Origin: Chelatococcus sp.
Lineage (GTDB): Bacteria; Pseudomonadota; Alphaproteobacteria; Rhizobiales; Beijerinckiaceae
Length of the DNA stretch: 17,317 bases
NCBI GenBank assembly: GCA_003248805.1
Contig: QFQY01000080.1
Coordinates: 1 to 17,317 of the forward strand
Direction of reading: 5' to 3'
The position numbers were made by a program, and so were the translations under genes. Numbering within the stretch: position 1 is the stretch's first letter; every line of letters begins with the position of its first letter. Below the pieces are notes generated by a model. It saw only the letters and a list, made by a program, of their open reading frames with translations. It ran no database searches and was not told where the DNA came from. Of the stretch, positions 1 to 8,101 are shown one piece after another.

Positions 1-817
1 CCTTGTTGCCGCGCTCTTCCTTGACGACCTGGACCAGGATGATCTGGCGGCGCTTGATCACCTCCTGGATCTTGTACTGACGGCGGTGATGGCGCTGCGG
101 GCGCTCGGGCATGTCGTCGAGGGCGTCGCCGCCGCCGAGCTGCTCGGGCTCTTCCTGAGGCTCGTCGCCGGATTCGTCGGCGCCGTTCTCGTCGTCGCGG
201 TGCCTGCGGGCCTCGGCCGGCGGCTTCTCGGCGTCCTCGGACTCGGAGACGTCCGTCTCCTGCGTCTCGAAGGTCAGGGGCGGGGCGTTCTCGACGGCGT
301 CCTCGCCGGTCGATTCGGCGAGTGCCGGCGCGAATTCCTCGCCGAAGGCGGGAGCGCCCTCGTTGACCATCGCGGCTTCCTTGCCGTCGGTCTCGACGAT
401 CTCGCCGGCCTCTACCTCGGCGGTGACGACGTCGTCGCCGGCCGCCTTCTTGGCGCGGTCGCCGCGCCGGCCGCGGTCACGCCGGCCGCGCTTCTCGCGC
501 CGTTCCTCGTCGCGCTCTTCCTCGCGCTCGGCGCGGGCCTCGTCGGCCAGCAGCGCCTGCCGATCGGCGACCGGGATCTGGTAGTAGTCGGGATGGATCT
601 CGGAGAAGGCGAGAAAGCCGTGGCGATTGCCGCCATACTCGACGAACGCCGCCTGGAGGGACGGTTCCACGCGGGTGACCTTGGCGAGGTAGATGTTGCC
701 GCGAAGCGGCTTGCGGCTCGCGGATTCGAAATCAAATTCCTCGACGCGGGATCCGCGGACCACCACGACCCGGGTCTCTTCCGGGTGGGTGGCATCGATA
801 AGCATCTTGTTGGCCAT
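1..817 (-). CDS. rne: Ribonuclease E, N-terminal part (cut by window edge)
   Basis: This is the first 272 codons of RNase E, the essential endonuclease that starts mRNA decay, matures rRNA and tRNA, and scaffolds the degradosome. The protein starts MANKMLIDATHPEETRVVVV, the family's classic N-terminus. The S1 RNA-binding domain begins around residues 38-80 (GNIYLAKVTRVEPSLQAAFV, then GGNRHGFLAFSEIHPDYY). It is then interrupted at about residues 94-250 by a charged, low-complexity insert, first rich in Arg/Glu and then in Glu/Asp/Ala/Pro. It resumes with QYKIQEVIKRRQIILVQVVK and EERGNK. Such an S1 insert is typical of alphaproteobacteria, and in Caulobacter it has been linked to docking of the RhlB helicase. 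The start at 817 is preceded by GGAAAA. The ATG at 828-830 is out of frame. The catalytic DNase I-like, Zn-link and C-terminal scaffold regions lie outside the window. The gene is divergent from amiC. Identification is near certain. Confidence 0.95.
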   Translation of the reverse strand, partial: MANKMLIDATHPEETRVVVVRGSRVEEFDFESASRKPLRGNIYLAKVTRVEPSLQAAFVEYGGNRHGFLAFSEIHPDYYQIPVADRQALLADEARAEREEERDEERREKRGRRDRGRRGDRAKKAAGDDVVTAEVEAGEIVETDGKEAAMVNEGAPAFGEEFAPALAESTGEDAVENAPPLTFETQETDVSESEDAEKPPAEARRHRDDENGADESGDEPQEEPEQLGGGDALDDMPERPQRHHRRQYKIQEVIKRRQIILVQVVKEERGNK

Positions 818-1288
818 CAGGATTTTCCATGGGCGCGGCCGGCCTTGCCCGTCGGGCTGCGGACAAGCGTCCGCCGCCGCGGGCCGGGGCGCCGCGCATA
901 AGCCGGAACGAGCCGGCATGTTGCTGGGGGGAGGGTTCGATCGAGACAGAGGAGCCGCTCGGGAAATCCGGTCGGGCGACGAGCCCGGCGCAATCCCGCA
1001 GGTATTGACGATTCACCGATGAGATATGCGGCGTCGTATGCCCCGACATCTGTCCTGACCTGCGGAGTCCTTGCGCCGATTCCGGCACGCGGCTTCCGCG
1101 TTTGCACGCTCGCGAGACCTTGCCGGGCGCCGAACTCGCGCGCCTGGCGACGGCCGTCTGCGGACGATCCGTTGCGGTTGTCCCGCCACGTCGGGCCCGT
1201 GAGGACCTTCCGCCCGGCATTCTCCGGAGACCGACGGACCCTCGGGCCCGGATACGCTCCAGAGGCGGCTCGGCGAGCAACCTGTTCC

Positions 1289-1320
1289 ATTACAGATAGG
1301 TCATGGTGATTTGCAAGCAA
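1289..1320 (-). promoter_or_regulatory. Candidate sigma-70 promoter for rne
   Basis: Read on the minus strand, TTGCAA (1311-1316) is followed after 16 bases by TGTAAT (1289-1294). An overlapping alternative is TTGCTT (1315-1320), 16 bases, TATCTG (1293-1298). Transcription from here would give rne a leader of roughly 460 bases. Matches are partial and no start site is known, so this is only a candidate. Confidence 0.25.
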
Positions 1321-1409
1321 CATCGCGAGGCGATCTGGCGCAGGCGCCATGTCCCCGGTTCAAGCCGGACGACCGCCATGGTAACGGGCTGTTAGGATTT
1401 CGCGCCGCT

Positions 1410-1417
1410 ATGGTTAA
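1410..1417 (+). promoter_or_regulatory. ATGGTTAA, CtrA-like half-site upstream of amiC
   Basis: ATGGTTAA ends 25 bases before the amiC start. It is the exact reverse complement of TTAACCAT, the half-site form described for the cell-cycle regulator CtrA in alphaproteobacteria. Only one half-site is present and no properly spaced second TTAA is seen. TTAA occurs just six times in the window, which makes the position notable but does not prove binding. Confidence 0.3.
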
Positions 1418-1442
1418 GCCCTGGTGACGACAAACCGAGGCT

Positions 1443-2720
1443 GTGAAGCTGTTCTTCTCCGTTCGCCACACCGGATTTTCGTCTCGCCGCCGGGCCTCCG
1501 TGCCGCTCGCGGGTCTGCTCGTCCTTCTCGGGACCGCTCTTGCCGCTCTGGCAGGCCCAGCCGAGACGAAGCCGCCTACCAGCTTTCCCGTGGCGACCGA
1601 CGCGCGACTCGAACAGTCGGGCGAGGTGGTCCGCCTGACGATGGCGCTGTCGGAGCCGGTCGCGGTGAGCAGTTCGCTGCGCGCGGGGCCGGACCGGGTC
1701 GTGATCGACCTGCCGTCGATCAATTTTCAGGTCCAGCCGGGGGCGGCGCGCAAGAGCGCCGGCTTCGTCAGCGCTTTCCGCTTCGGCCTGTTCACCGCCG
1801 ACCGGGCGCGCATCATCATCGACCTGTCCCAGCCCGCACTCGTCGTGAAGGCGGAATCGCGCGCCCTGCGCGGCGGGCTCGGCGAACTGGTGATCGAGCT
1901 CAGGCGCGCGAGCCGGGCCGAGTTCCAGGCCGCTCTCAAGGAGGCACCCGCGCGCGATCCGGAGGCCATGGCGTCCGTGCCCTCCACGGAACGGCCGTCC
2001 GGGGAGACGCGCCCGACCATCGTGATCGATCCCGGTCATGGCGGCATCGACCCCGGCGCCTCGGTGGCGGCGATCGCGGAGAAGGAGGTCGTGCTCGCCT
2101 TCGGCCGTGCGCTGAAGGAGCAGCTGGAGGCTGCCGGGCGCTACCGGGTGCTGCTCACCCGCGACGACGACAGCTTCGTGTCCCTGAGCGAGCGTGTCAG
2201 AATCGCCCGTTCGGCCGGCGCCGATCTCTTCGTCTCGATCCATGCCGATTCGCTGACGCAGGCGCAGGACGTGCGGGGAGCGACCATCTATACGGGCTCG
2301 GAGCGGGCGACCGACGCGGAGGCGGCGCGCCTCGCCGCCAAGGAGAACCAGGCCGATTCGCTGGCGGGCGTCGAGTCCCCGGAGGAGGTCCAGGACGTCG
2401 CCGGCATCCTGATGGACCTCGCCAAGCGCGAGACGCGGACCTTCTCCTCGGTCTTCGCCCGCAATCTGGTCGAAAAGCTCGGCGGGTCGGTGAAGCTGCA
2501 CAAGGTGCCGCTGCGCTCGGCCGGCTTCTGGGTGCTGCGGGCGCCGGACGTGCCCTCGGTCCTGATCGAACTGGGCTACATGTCCAGCCCCAAGGACGCC
2601 GAGCTGCTGGCCTCGCCGGCCTGGCGCTCGAAGGCCGTCGCGGCGGTGGCGACGGCGGTCGAGGACTATTTCGCCCGCGACCGGGCTCCGGCCGGGAAGG
2701 CGGCGCAGGCCTCGCCGTGA
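1443..2720 (+). CDS. amiC: N-acetylmuramoyl-L-alanine amidase, AmiC type
   Basis: This is a 425-residue periplasmic zinc amidase that cuts stem peptides from muramic acid, chiefly for daughter-cell separation. A signal peptide comes first: basic residues 2-17, a hydrophobic stretch at 18-36, and probable cleavage after ALA at about 37. An AMIN domain for septal peptidoglycan targeting follows (about 45-155), then an Amidase_3 domain (about 191-412). Expected zinc ligands are H199 (DPGHGG), E213 (AEKEVV) and H267 (SIHADS), with catalytic E376 (LIELGYMS). Residues about 300-335 match the regulatory-helix insertion that blocks the active site until a LytM-type activator binds. The start is GTG 1443: a stop lies at 1425-1427 in frame and GAGG is at 1437-1440, an unusually short spacing. 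It is the first of three co-directional genes, followed by mrcA 195 bases later. Confidence 0.93.
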   Translation: MKLFFSVRHTGFSSRRRASVPLAGLLVLLGTALAALAGPAETKPPTSFPVATDARLEQSGEVVRLTMALSEPVAVSSSLRAGPDRVVIDLPSINFQVQPGAARKSAGFVSAFRFGLFTADRARIIIDLSQPALVVKAESRALRGGLGELVIELRRASRAEFQAALKEAPARDPEAMASVPSTERPSGETRPTIVIDPGHGGIDPGASVAAIAEKEVVLAFGRALKEQLEAAGRYRVLLTRDDDSFVSLSERVRIARSAGADLFVSIHADSLTQAQDVRGATIYTGSERATDAEAARLAAKENQADSLAGVESPEEVQDVAGILMDLAKRETRTFSSVFARNLVEKLGGSVKLHKVPLRSAGFWVLRAPDVPSVLIELGYMSSPKDAELLASPAWRSKAVAAVATAVEDYFARDRAPAGKAAQASP

Positions 2721-2733
2721 AAGCCTGCTTGCG

Positions 2734-2758
2734 GCGCCCCGCGTTGACGCGCGGGCGC
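2734..2758 (+). terminator. GC-rich hairpin after amiC, weak terminator candidate
   Basis: GCGCCCCGCG (2734-2743), loop TTGA and the arm at 2748-2758 form a stem of about 10 pairs with one bulged base, 14 bases after the amiC stop. No run of T follows, so it may only attenuate transcription or protect the 3' end. Confidence 0.35.
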
Positions 2759-2841
2759 GATGTGGCGTAGCGCGTTGGATTCAGTCGCCCCGGATGACGC
2801 GGAATGTGCTTTCAAGGCCACGGTTCCGCCATCTACGTCAT

Positions 2842-2847
2842 GTTAAG
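2842..2847 (+). promoter_or_regulatory. GTTAAG motif upstream of mrcA
   Basis: GTTAAG lies about 70 bases before the mrcA start, in the amiC-mrcA gap. It is one of only six TTAA occurrences in the window and resembles a single CtrA half-site. Evidence for function is positional only. Confidence 0.2.
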
Positions 2848-2915
2848 AGCTGAATTGCCCCCAGGTCCGCCCCGGGAGCGCGAGGCGGTCAAGGATCGGA
2901 GCCCAGGGCCCTAAG

Positions 2916-5363
2916 ATGCGGTTCATCCTGCGAATCTTCGGATGGTTGTTCGCCGCGGGCGCGATCGCCTTCGTGGTCGGCGCCGCCGTGCTCGGCGGAT
3001 TCATCTGGCATTATTCGAAGGATCTGCCCGATTCCGCGCAGCTGCGGAACTACGAGCCGCCGGTGATGACGCGCGTCCATGCCGGCGACGGCAGCCTGAT
3101 CGCCGAATATGCCCGCGAGCGCCGGCTCTACCTGCCGATCCAGGCCGTGCCGAAGCTGATCGTGGACGCCTATCTCTCGGCCGAGGACAAGAACTTCTAC
3201 AAGCATATCGGCGTCGACCCCGAGGGTCTGGCGCGCGCCGCGATCACCAATTTCCGCAATCGCGGCGGCAATCGCCGGCCTCAGGGCGCCTCGACCATCA
3301 CCCAGCAGGTCGCGAAGAACTTCCTCGTCGGCTCCGAGCAGAGCCTGGAGCGCAAGATTCGCGAGGCGCTCGTCGCGATGAAGCTCGAATCGACCTATTC
3401 GAAGGACAAGATCCTCGAGCTCTACCTGAACGAGATCTATCTCGGCGCGCCGGCCCCGGGGCAGGGCAGCTACGGCATCGCCGCGGCGGCGCTCAACTAT
3501 TTCGGCAAGTCCGTCCACGAGCTGAACCTGCAGGAGGCGGCTTATCTCGCCGCCCTGCCCAAGGCGCCGTCGGACCTGCATCCCTTCCGCAACCGCGAGC
3601 GCGCGATCGAGCGGCGCAACTACGTCATCGACCGCATGGTCGAGAACGGCTTCGTCAAGCGCGAGGCGGGCGAGGCGGCGAAGAAGCAGCCGCTCGGCGT
3701 GAACCCGCGCACGGTGTCGCCGAACAACATCGCCGCCGGCTATTTCGCCGAGGAGATTCGCCGCGAGCTGCAGGACCGCTACGGCGAGAAGAAACTGCTC
3801 GAGGGCGGCCTCTCGGTGCGTGCCACGGTCGATCCGAAGATGCAGCTGATGGCGCGCAAGGCGCTGGTCGACGGCCTCGTGCGGTTCGACGAGGCGCGCG
3901 GCTGGCGCGGCGCGATCCAGAAGCTCGATCTCGGCGGTCGCGACTGGGGCCTCGCGCTCGGCGAACTGCCGGTGCTCGGCGACGTCGCGCCCTGGCGGCT
4001 GGCCGTCGTGCTCGACGTCAACGGCGACAGCGCGCGGCTCGGCCTGCATCCGCTGCGCGAGAATTCCGGTCATCTGAAGGGCGACCGCGAGACGGTGACG
4101 CTCGCCGGCGAGGGCATCAAGTGGACCCGCCGCGCCCGTGTCTCGCAGGCGGTGTCCGTCGGCGACGTCGTCTATGTCGAGCCGATGGAAGGTCGGGCCG
4201 GCCAGGTCCGCCTGCGGCAGCTTCCCGAGGTCAACGGCGCCATCGTGGTGATGGACCCGTTCTCGGGGCGCGTGCTGGCGATGGTCGGCGGCTTCTCGCA
4301 TGACCAGTCGGAGTTCAACCGCGCCACCCAGGCGCTGCGCCAGCCGGGCTCGTCCTTCAAGCCCTTCGTCTACGCGACGGCGCTCGACAACGGCTACACC
4401 CCGTCCTCGATCATCATGGACGCGCCGATCGAGATCGATCAGGGGCCGGGCCTCGGCATGTGGCGGCCGGAGAACTACGACGGCAAGTCGACCGGGCCGC
4501 GCACGCTGCGCTACGGCATCCAGTTCTCCAAGAACCTGATGACGGTGCGCCTCGCCAAGGATGTCGGCATGCCGCTGATCGCGGAATATGCCCGCCGCTT
4601 CGGCGTCTATGACGACATGCAGCCGGTTCTCTCGATGTCGCTGGGCGCCGGCGAGACGACCGTCATGCGCATGACCGCCGGCTATTCCATGCTCGTCAAC
4701 GGCGGCAAGCGCATTCGCCCGACGCTGATCGACCGCATTCAGGATCGCTTCGGCTCCACCATCTACCGGCACGACCAGCGCGTCTGCGAAGGCTGCAGCG
4801 CGGAGGCCTGGGCGAACCAGCGCGAGCCGCGCCTGATCGACAATCGCGACCAGGTCATCGACCCGCTGACGGCCTATCAGATGGTCTCGATCATGGAGGG
4901 CGTCGTCCAGGCCGGCACCGCGACCGTCGTCAAGTCGGTCGGCAAGCCGCTCGCCGGCAAGACCGGAACGACCAACGAGGCCAAGGACGTCTGGTTCGTC
5001 GGTTTCTCGCCGGACCTCGCGGTCGGCGTCTTCATGGGCTACGACCGGCCGCGCTCGCTCGGCACCTCCGCGACCGCCGGCCAGTACGCCGCGCCGATCT
5101 TCCGCGACTTCATGACGGTCGCGCTGAAGGACAAGCCGGCGACGCCGTTCCGCGTTCCGGCCGGCATCAAGCTCATCCGCGTCGACCCTCGCACGGGCAT
5201 GCGTGCCGGCGGCGAGGGCGGCATCCTCGAGGCCTTCAAGCCCGGCACGGCGCCGCCCGACAGCTATTCGGTCATCGGCGCGGCCGGCGAGGGCGGCACG
5301 CCCTTGGGCGTCGCTCCTGCCGGCGGCGGCAGGCTCGGTTCCGGAACCGGCGGGCTGTACTGA
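2916..5363 (+). CDS. mrcA: Penicillin-binding protein 1A, bifunctional
   Basis: This is an 815-residue class A PBP that polymerises glycan strands from lipid II and crosslinks them in the periplasm. A short cytoplasmic tail and one membrane segment (about 7-33) come first. The GT51 glycosyltransferase domain spans about 55-235, with catalytic E90 (SAEDKNFYKH), the QGASTITQQVAKN motif at 123-135 and E173 (LNEIYLG). An OB-like insert (about 300-440) leads to the transpeptidase domain, with nucleophile S479 in SSFK (479-482), S538-K-N540 and K682-T-G684. The C-terminal tail is Gly-rich and ends GTGGLY, a common end for rhizobial PBP1A. The length is normal and all motifs are intact. ATG 2916 has AGGG at 2905-2908. 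The gene sits between amiC and prfB on the same strand, an arrangement I recall from related genomes. An open frame antisense to the whole gene is a coding shadow. Confidence 0.96.
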   Translation: MRFILRIFGWLFAAGAIAFVVGAAVLGGFIWHYSKDLPDSAQLRNYEPPVMTRVHAGDGSLIAEYARERRLYLPIQAVPKLIVDAYLSAEDKNFYKHIGVDPEGLARAAITNFRNRGGNRRPQGASTITQQVAKNFLVGSEQSLERKIREALVAMKLESTYSKDKILELYLNEIYLGAPAPGQGSYGIAAAALNYFGKSVHELNLQEAAYLAALPKAPSDLHPFRNRERAIERRNYVIDRMVENGFVKREAGEAAKKQPLGVNPRTVSPNNIAAGYFAEEIRRELQDRYGEKKLLEGGLSVRATVDPKMQLMARKALVDGLVRFDEARGWRGAIQKLDLGGRDWGLALGELPVLGDVAPWRLAVVLDVNGDSARLGLHPLRENSGHLKGDRETVTLAGEGIKWTRRARVSQAVSVGDVVYVEPMEGRAGQVRLRQLPEVNGAIVVMDPFSGRVLAMVGGFSHDQSEFNRATQALRQPGSSFKPFVYATALDNGYTPSSIIMDAPIEIDQGPGLGMWRPENYDGKSTGPRTLRYGIQFSKNLMTVRLAKDVGMPLIAEYARRFGVYDDMQPVLSMSLGAGETTVMRMTAGYSMLVNGGKRIRPTLIDRIQDRFGSTIYRHDQRVCEGCSAEAWANQREPRLIDNRDQVIDPLTAYQMVSIMEGVVQAGTATVVKSVGKPLAGKTGTTNEAKDVWFVGFSPDLAVGVFMGYDRPRSLGTSATAGQYAAPIFRDFMTVALKDKPATPFRVPAGIKLIRVDPRTGMRAGGEGGILEAFKPGTAPPDSYSVIGAAGEGGTPLGVAPAGGGRLGSGTGGLY

Positions 5364-5377
5364 CATCCGGCGTCAGT

Positions 5378-5405
5378 CTCGGGCGAAGCGAAGCGCGGGC
5401 CCGAG
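5378..5405 (+). terminator. Hairpin between mrcA and prfB
   Basis: CTCGGGC (5378-5384) pairs perfectly with GCCCGAG (5399-5405) across a 14-base loop, 15 bases after the mrcA stop. No T-run follows directly; the nearest is TTTTTT near 5495-5500. It may partly separate mrcA from prfB transcription. Confidence 0.3.
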
Positions 5406-5521
5406 AATCTCCTGCCGGAGATGGTCGGCTCGGGGCCGGCCATGACGGGCTCGGCCGTTTACAGCGACGCCTTTCGGCCCTATCCCAGCCACTCGTTTTT
5501 TCATCCAAGGCCCTGATACGC

Positions 5522-6650
5522 ATGCGTCCAGAGACCCAGACCCATTTCGACAACGCCAAGCAGTCGATCGGACTGCTGAGGAGGCATCTTTGACTGGGAT
5601 GCCGCTCAACGACGCCTCGCGGAGCTGAACGCTCTCTCCGAAGGCCCTGATTTCTGGAACGATGCCGAAGCCGCGCAGAAGCTGATGCGCGAGCGCACCT
5701 CGCTGGAGACTCAGATCGAGGGCATCACGCGGCTCGAGCGCGAGCTCGATGACGCGATGACGCTGATCGAACTCGGTGAGATGGAAGACGATGCCGCGAC
5801 CATCGCCGAAGGCGAGGGGGCGATCGAGGCCGTCGAGGCCGAGGCAGCGCGCATGCAGGTCGAGACCCTGCTCTCGGGCGAGGCCGACATGCTCGACACC
5901 TATGTCGAGATCCATCCCGGCGCGGGCGGCACCGAAAGCCAGGACTGGGCCGAGATGCTGCTGCGCATGTATCGGCGCTGGGGCGAGCGGCGGAAGTTCA
6001 AGGTCGAGACGCTGGAGTATCAGGACGGCGATACCGCCGGGATCAAGTCGGCGACGCTCCAGTTCAAAGGCCACAACGCCTATGGCTGGCTGAAGACCGA
6101 ATCGGGCGTGCACCGGCTCGTGCGCATCTCGCCCTTCGATTCGAACGCCCGGCGCCAGACCTCCTTCGCCTCGGTCTGGGTCTATCCCGTCGTCGACGAC
6201 CGGATCGTCATCGACATCAAGGAATCGGATTGCCGGATCGACACCTACCGGGCCCAGGGCGCGGGCGGTCAGCACATCAACACGACCGATTCGGCCGTGC
6301 GCATCACGCATATCCCGACCGGGATCGCGGTCTCCTGCCAGCAGGAGCGGTCGCAGCACAAGAACCGGGCCAAGGCCTGGGACATGCTGCGCGCCCGCCT
6401 CTACGAGGTCGAGCTGAAGAAGCGCGAGGAGAAGGCGAATGCCGAGCAGGCCTCGAAGACCGATATCGGCTGGGGCCACCAGATCCGCTCCTATGTGCTG
6501 CAGCCCTACCAGCTCGTGAAGGATCTGCGCACCGGCGTGAGCTCGACGGCGCCATCGGATGTCCTCGACGGCGACCTGGACCCGTTCATGGAGGCTTCGC
6601 TGGCGCAGCGGGTCTACGGAACGGAAGTCGAGGTCGAGGATATCGACTGA
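5522..6650 (+). CDS. prfB: Peptide chain release factor 2, with programmed +1 frameshift
   Basis: RF2 recognises UGA and UAA stop codons and triggers peptide release. The gene is read as 5522-5590 joined to 5592-6650, giving 375 residues. The first 23 codons, from ATG 5522, end at an in-frame TGA (5591-5593). A +1 shift at CTT continues as DWDAAQRRLAELNALSEGP, the conserved RF2 sequence. The N-terminal helical domain is about 24-115. The peptide anticodon S203-P-F205 (ISPFDSNARR) defines RF2 rather than RF1, and the catalytic G248-G-Q250 lies in GAGGQHINTTDSAVRITH. Both fall within two residues of the E. coli positions. A gene caller that ignores recoding would start it late, near 5685, and lose the N-terminus. 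A weak AAGG lies at 5507-5510. The gene ends 36 bases before a strong terminator. Feedback is built in: low RF2 slows UGA termination and favours the shift. Confidence 0.96.
5579..5594 (+). promoter_or_regulatory. prfB +1 recoding site
   Basis: The sequence AGGAGG CAT CTT TGA C contains every known element of the RF2 autoregulatory shift. There is an internal Shine-Dalgarno (5579-5584), a 3-base spacer, the slippery CTT (5588-5590) and TGA followed by C (5591-5594), a weak termination context. Spacing equals that of E. coli, and the internal Shine-Dalgarno is a perfect AGGAGG. Confidence 0.95.
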
Positions 6651-6686
6651 CCGGCGGGCGACTCTCCCGCAGCCCATCGAACCACG

Positions 6687-6723
6687 AAAAGGGGGGCGTC
6701 GCGGATGCGACGCCCCCCTTTTT
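6687..6723. terminator. Bidirectional intrinsic terminator between prfB and M23 gene
   Basis: GGGGGGCGTCGC (6691-6702), loop GGAT and GCGACGCCCCCC (6707-6718) make a perfect 12-pair stem. It is flanked by AAAA (6687-6690) on the left and TTTTT (6719-6723) on the right. Read on either strand, it is a GC stem followed by at least four U. It therefore serves both prfB (plus) and the convergent M23 gene (minus). Confidence 0.93.
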
Positions 6724-6748
6724 CCGTCGCGACGGCGACACCGTGTCG

Positions 6749-8056
6749 TCAGCCCTTCGCCTCGAGCCTCGCGCCGGCCTTGAGGAAGCGCGTCGGGTCG
6801 AGCGGCTCGTCGTTGATGCGGGTCTCATAGTGCAGGTGCGGGCCGGTGGAGCGCCCCGTCGAGCCGACCCTGCCGACGACCGCTCCGGTCGTCACGCTCT
6901 GGCCGACGGCGACGTTGATCGCCGACAGATGCGCGTAGCGGGTGGTGATGCCGCCGGCATGCTCGATCTCGACCATGTTGCCGTAGCCGCCGGAATACTC
7001 CGCCGAGACGACCTTGCCGGGGGCCGTCGCGCGAACCGGAGCTCCCGGCTCTCCCCTGAAATCGACGCCGGTATGCATGGCGGGCGAGCGGGTGAAGGGA
7101 TCGAGACGATAGCCGAAATTGGAGGTGAATTCGGTGTCGCCGCTCATCGGCCGGGCGAGCGGGAGCTTCTCGGTCAGCCCGCGCAGCCGCATCACGGTGG
7201 CGATGCGCGGCTGCAGGCTGCTCAGGCGAGCCTCGAAGGGGCCGGCGGAGGCGTCGATCTTGAAGGGCACGAAGGGGCCGCCGACACCGCTGGCCACGCC
7301 GATCTGGGCCGCCAGGCGGTCGGTGTCGATGCCGGTTTCGGAGAGGGCGCCGCGCAGCTTCTTCTGGGCGGCCTCCAGGGTCTCGTCCATGTCCTTCAGC
7401 GCGGCGATCTGGGCCCGGGAGGTGCGGTCGAGGTTGCGCCCGAGGCGCTCCAGCGTGGCCTCGACCCGCTTCGCCGGCGTCTCGGCCTGCGCTCCGACGG
7501 CCTGTCCGGGCTGGGCCTGTCCGGCCTCGGCCCCGCGCAGTGAGGGCATATCCGGGGCGGGGGTCGGCTTGCTCGGCATGATCGGTGCGAAGCTCGTCAC
7601 GCCCGACGCCCGGATCGGCTCCTCGGGCTTGATCACGCGCGTCCGCAAAGAGGGTTTCGCCGCGGGCAGCAGGCCGCCCGATTGCAGGGTGTCGGCGACG
7701 GCCGCCACCAGGGACTGGCGGGCCTCGACCTCCGCCTGGCGCGTGGCGAGCTCGTCGACGCGCGCCTCGACGCCGTCCTGATCGAGCAGGGCCCGGCTCG
7801 CGAGCCGGTCGACATCGGCGCGCAGCGCGGCGATGCGATCCTCATAGGCATATTGCCGGGCGGTTTCCCGCGCGATGAGCTGGGTCGCGAGATCGTCCTT
7901 GCTGAAGATGTACCAGCCGGCCGCTCCGCTGCCCGCTGTCGTCAGGGCCAGCCAGGACAGGCCCAGGACCATGGTCGACCGGCGGATCGTGTAGGTCTTG
8001 TGCGTGACCAGCCCCGCGACGGGGAGGGCGGGGCCAGTCGAAACGTGGTGTGTCAT
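6749..8056 (-). CDS. Membrane-anchored M23 (LytM) metallopeptidase
   Basis: This 435-residue protein probably cuts peptide crosslinks in periplasmic peptidoglycan. A cytoplasmic N-terminus (1-28) with the basic stretch HKTYTIRRST precedes one membrane segment (about 29-51). A likely coiled coil follows (about 55-122), then a Pro/Ala-rich linker (about 130-195), a second helical stretch (about 196-240) and the C-terminal M23 domain (about 305-425). All expected zinc-site residues are present: H328 and D332 (MHTGVD), H376 (YAHLS) and H407-L-H409 (GPHLHYE). It is therefore probably an active endopeptidase and not a degenerate EnvC/NlpD-like amidase activator. ATG 8056 is used; M29 is a less likely internal start because it would remove the basic N-terminal segment. 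It lies downstream of bcp on the same strand, 81 bases apart. The substrate bond cannot be read from sequence. Confidence 0.9.
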   Translation of the reverse strand: MTHHVSTGPALPVAGLVTHKTYTIRRSTMVLGLSWLALTTAGSGAAGWYIFSKDDLATQLIARETARQYAYEDRIAALRADVDRLASRALLDQDGVEARVDELATRQAEVEARQSLVAAVADTLQSGGLLPAAKPSLRTRVIKPEEPIRASGVTSFAPIMPSKPTPAPDMPSLRGAEAGQAQPGQAVGAQAETPAKRVEATLERLGRNLDRTSRAQIAALKDMDETLEAAQKKLRGALSETGIDTDRLAAQIGVASGVGGPFVPFKIDASAGPFEARLSSLQPRIATVMRLRGLTEKLPLARPMSGDTEFTSNFGYRLDPFTRSPAMHTGVDFRGEPGAPVRATAPGKVVSAEYSGGYGNMVEIEHAGGITTRYAHLSAINVAVGQSVTTGAVVGRVGSTGRSTGPHLHYETRINDEPLDPTRFLKAGARLEAKG

Positions 8057-8101
8057 ACGCGGAACCGGAATTGACGCTGCCGATGCCGCAGAATGGGACT
8101 G

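Larger units (their letters stand above)
818..1442. other. Divergent intergenic region, probable long rne leader
   Basis: This 625-base gap lies between the divergent rne and amiC starts. Several open frames cross it on both strands, but all are Arg/Pro/Ser-rich, lack family motifs and lack good ribosome sites, as expected from chance frames in GC-rich DNA. A gap of this size is unusual here. RNase E mRNAs commonly carry long structured 5' leaders used for autoregulation (established for E. coli), so much of it may be rne leader. The 9-base string TCGGGCCCG, with an 8-base palindromic core, occurs twice, at 1191-1199 and 1242-1250, and could give alternative hairpins. That role is inference. 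Confidence 0.5.

Noticed and set aside
1019..1309. Small plus-strand frame in the rne-amiC gap
   Set aside because: No ribosome site, Arg/Pro/Ser-rich, no recognisable family, and overlapping frames of similar quality exist on both strands.
1392..2501. Long minus-strand frame over the amiC region
   Set aside because: Composition is like other antisense shadows, and amiC on the plus strand has a signal peptide and full catalytic motifs.
2889..5366. An 825-codon open frame antisense to the whole of mrcA
   Set aside because: It mirrors the sense gene codon by codon. Its product is Arg/Asp/His/Ala-rich with no domain motifs, as expected where GC-rich third positions suppress antisense stops.
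5591..5593. In-frame TGA as evidence that prfB is a pseudogene
   Set aside because: It is the conserved recoding site of RF2, and the rest of the gene is intact.
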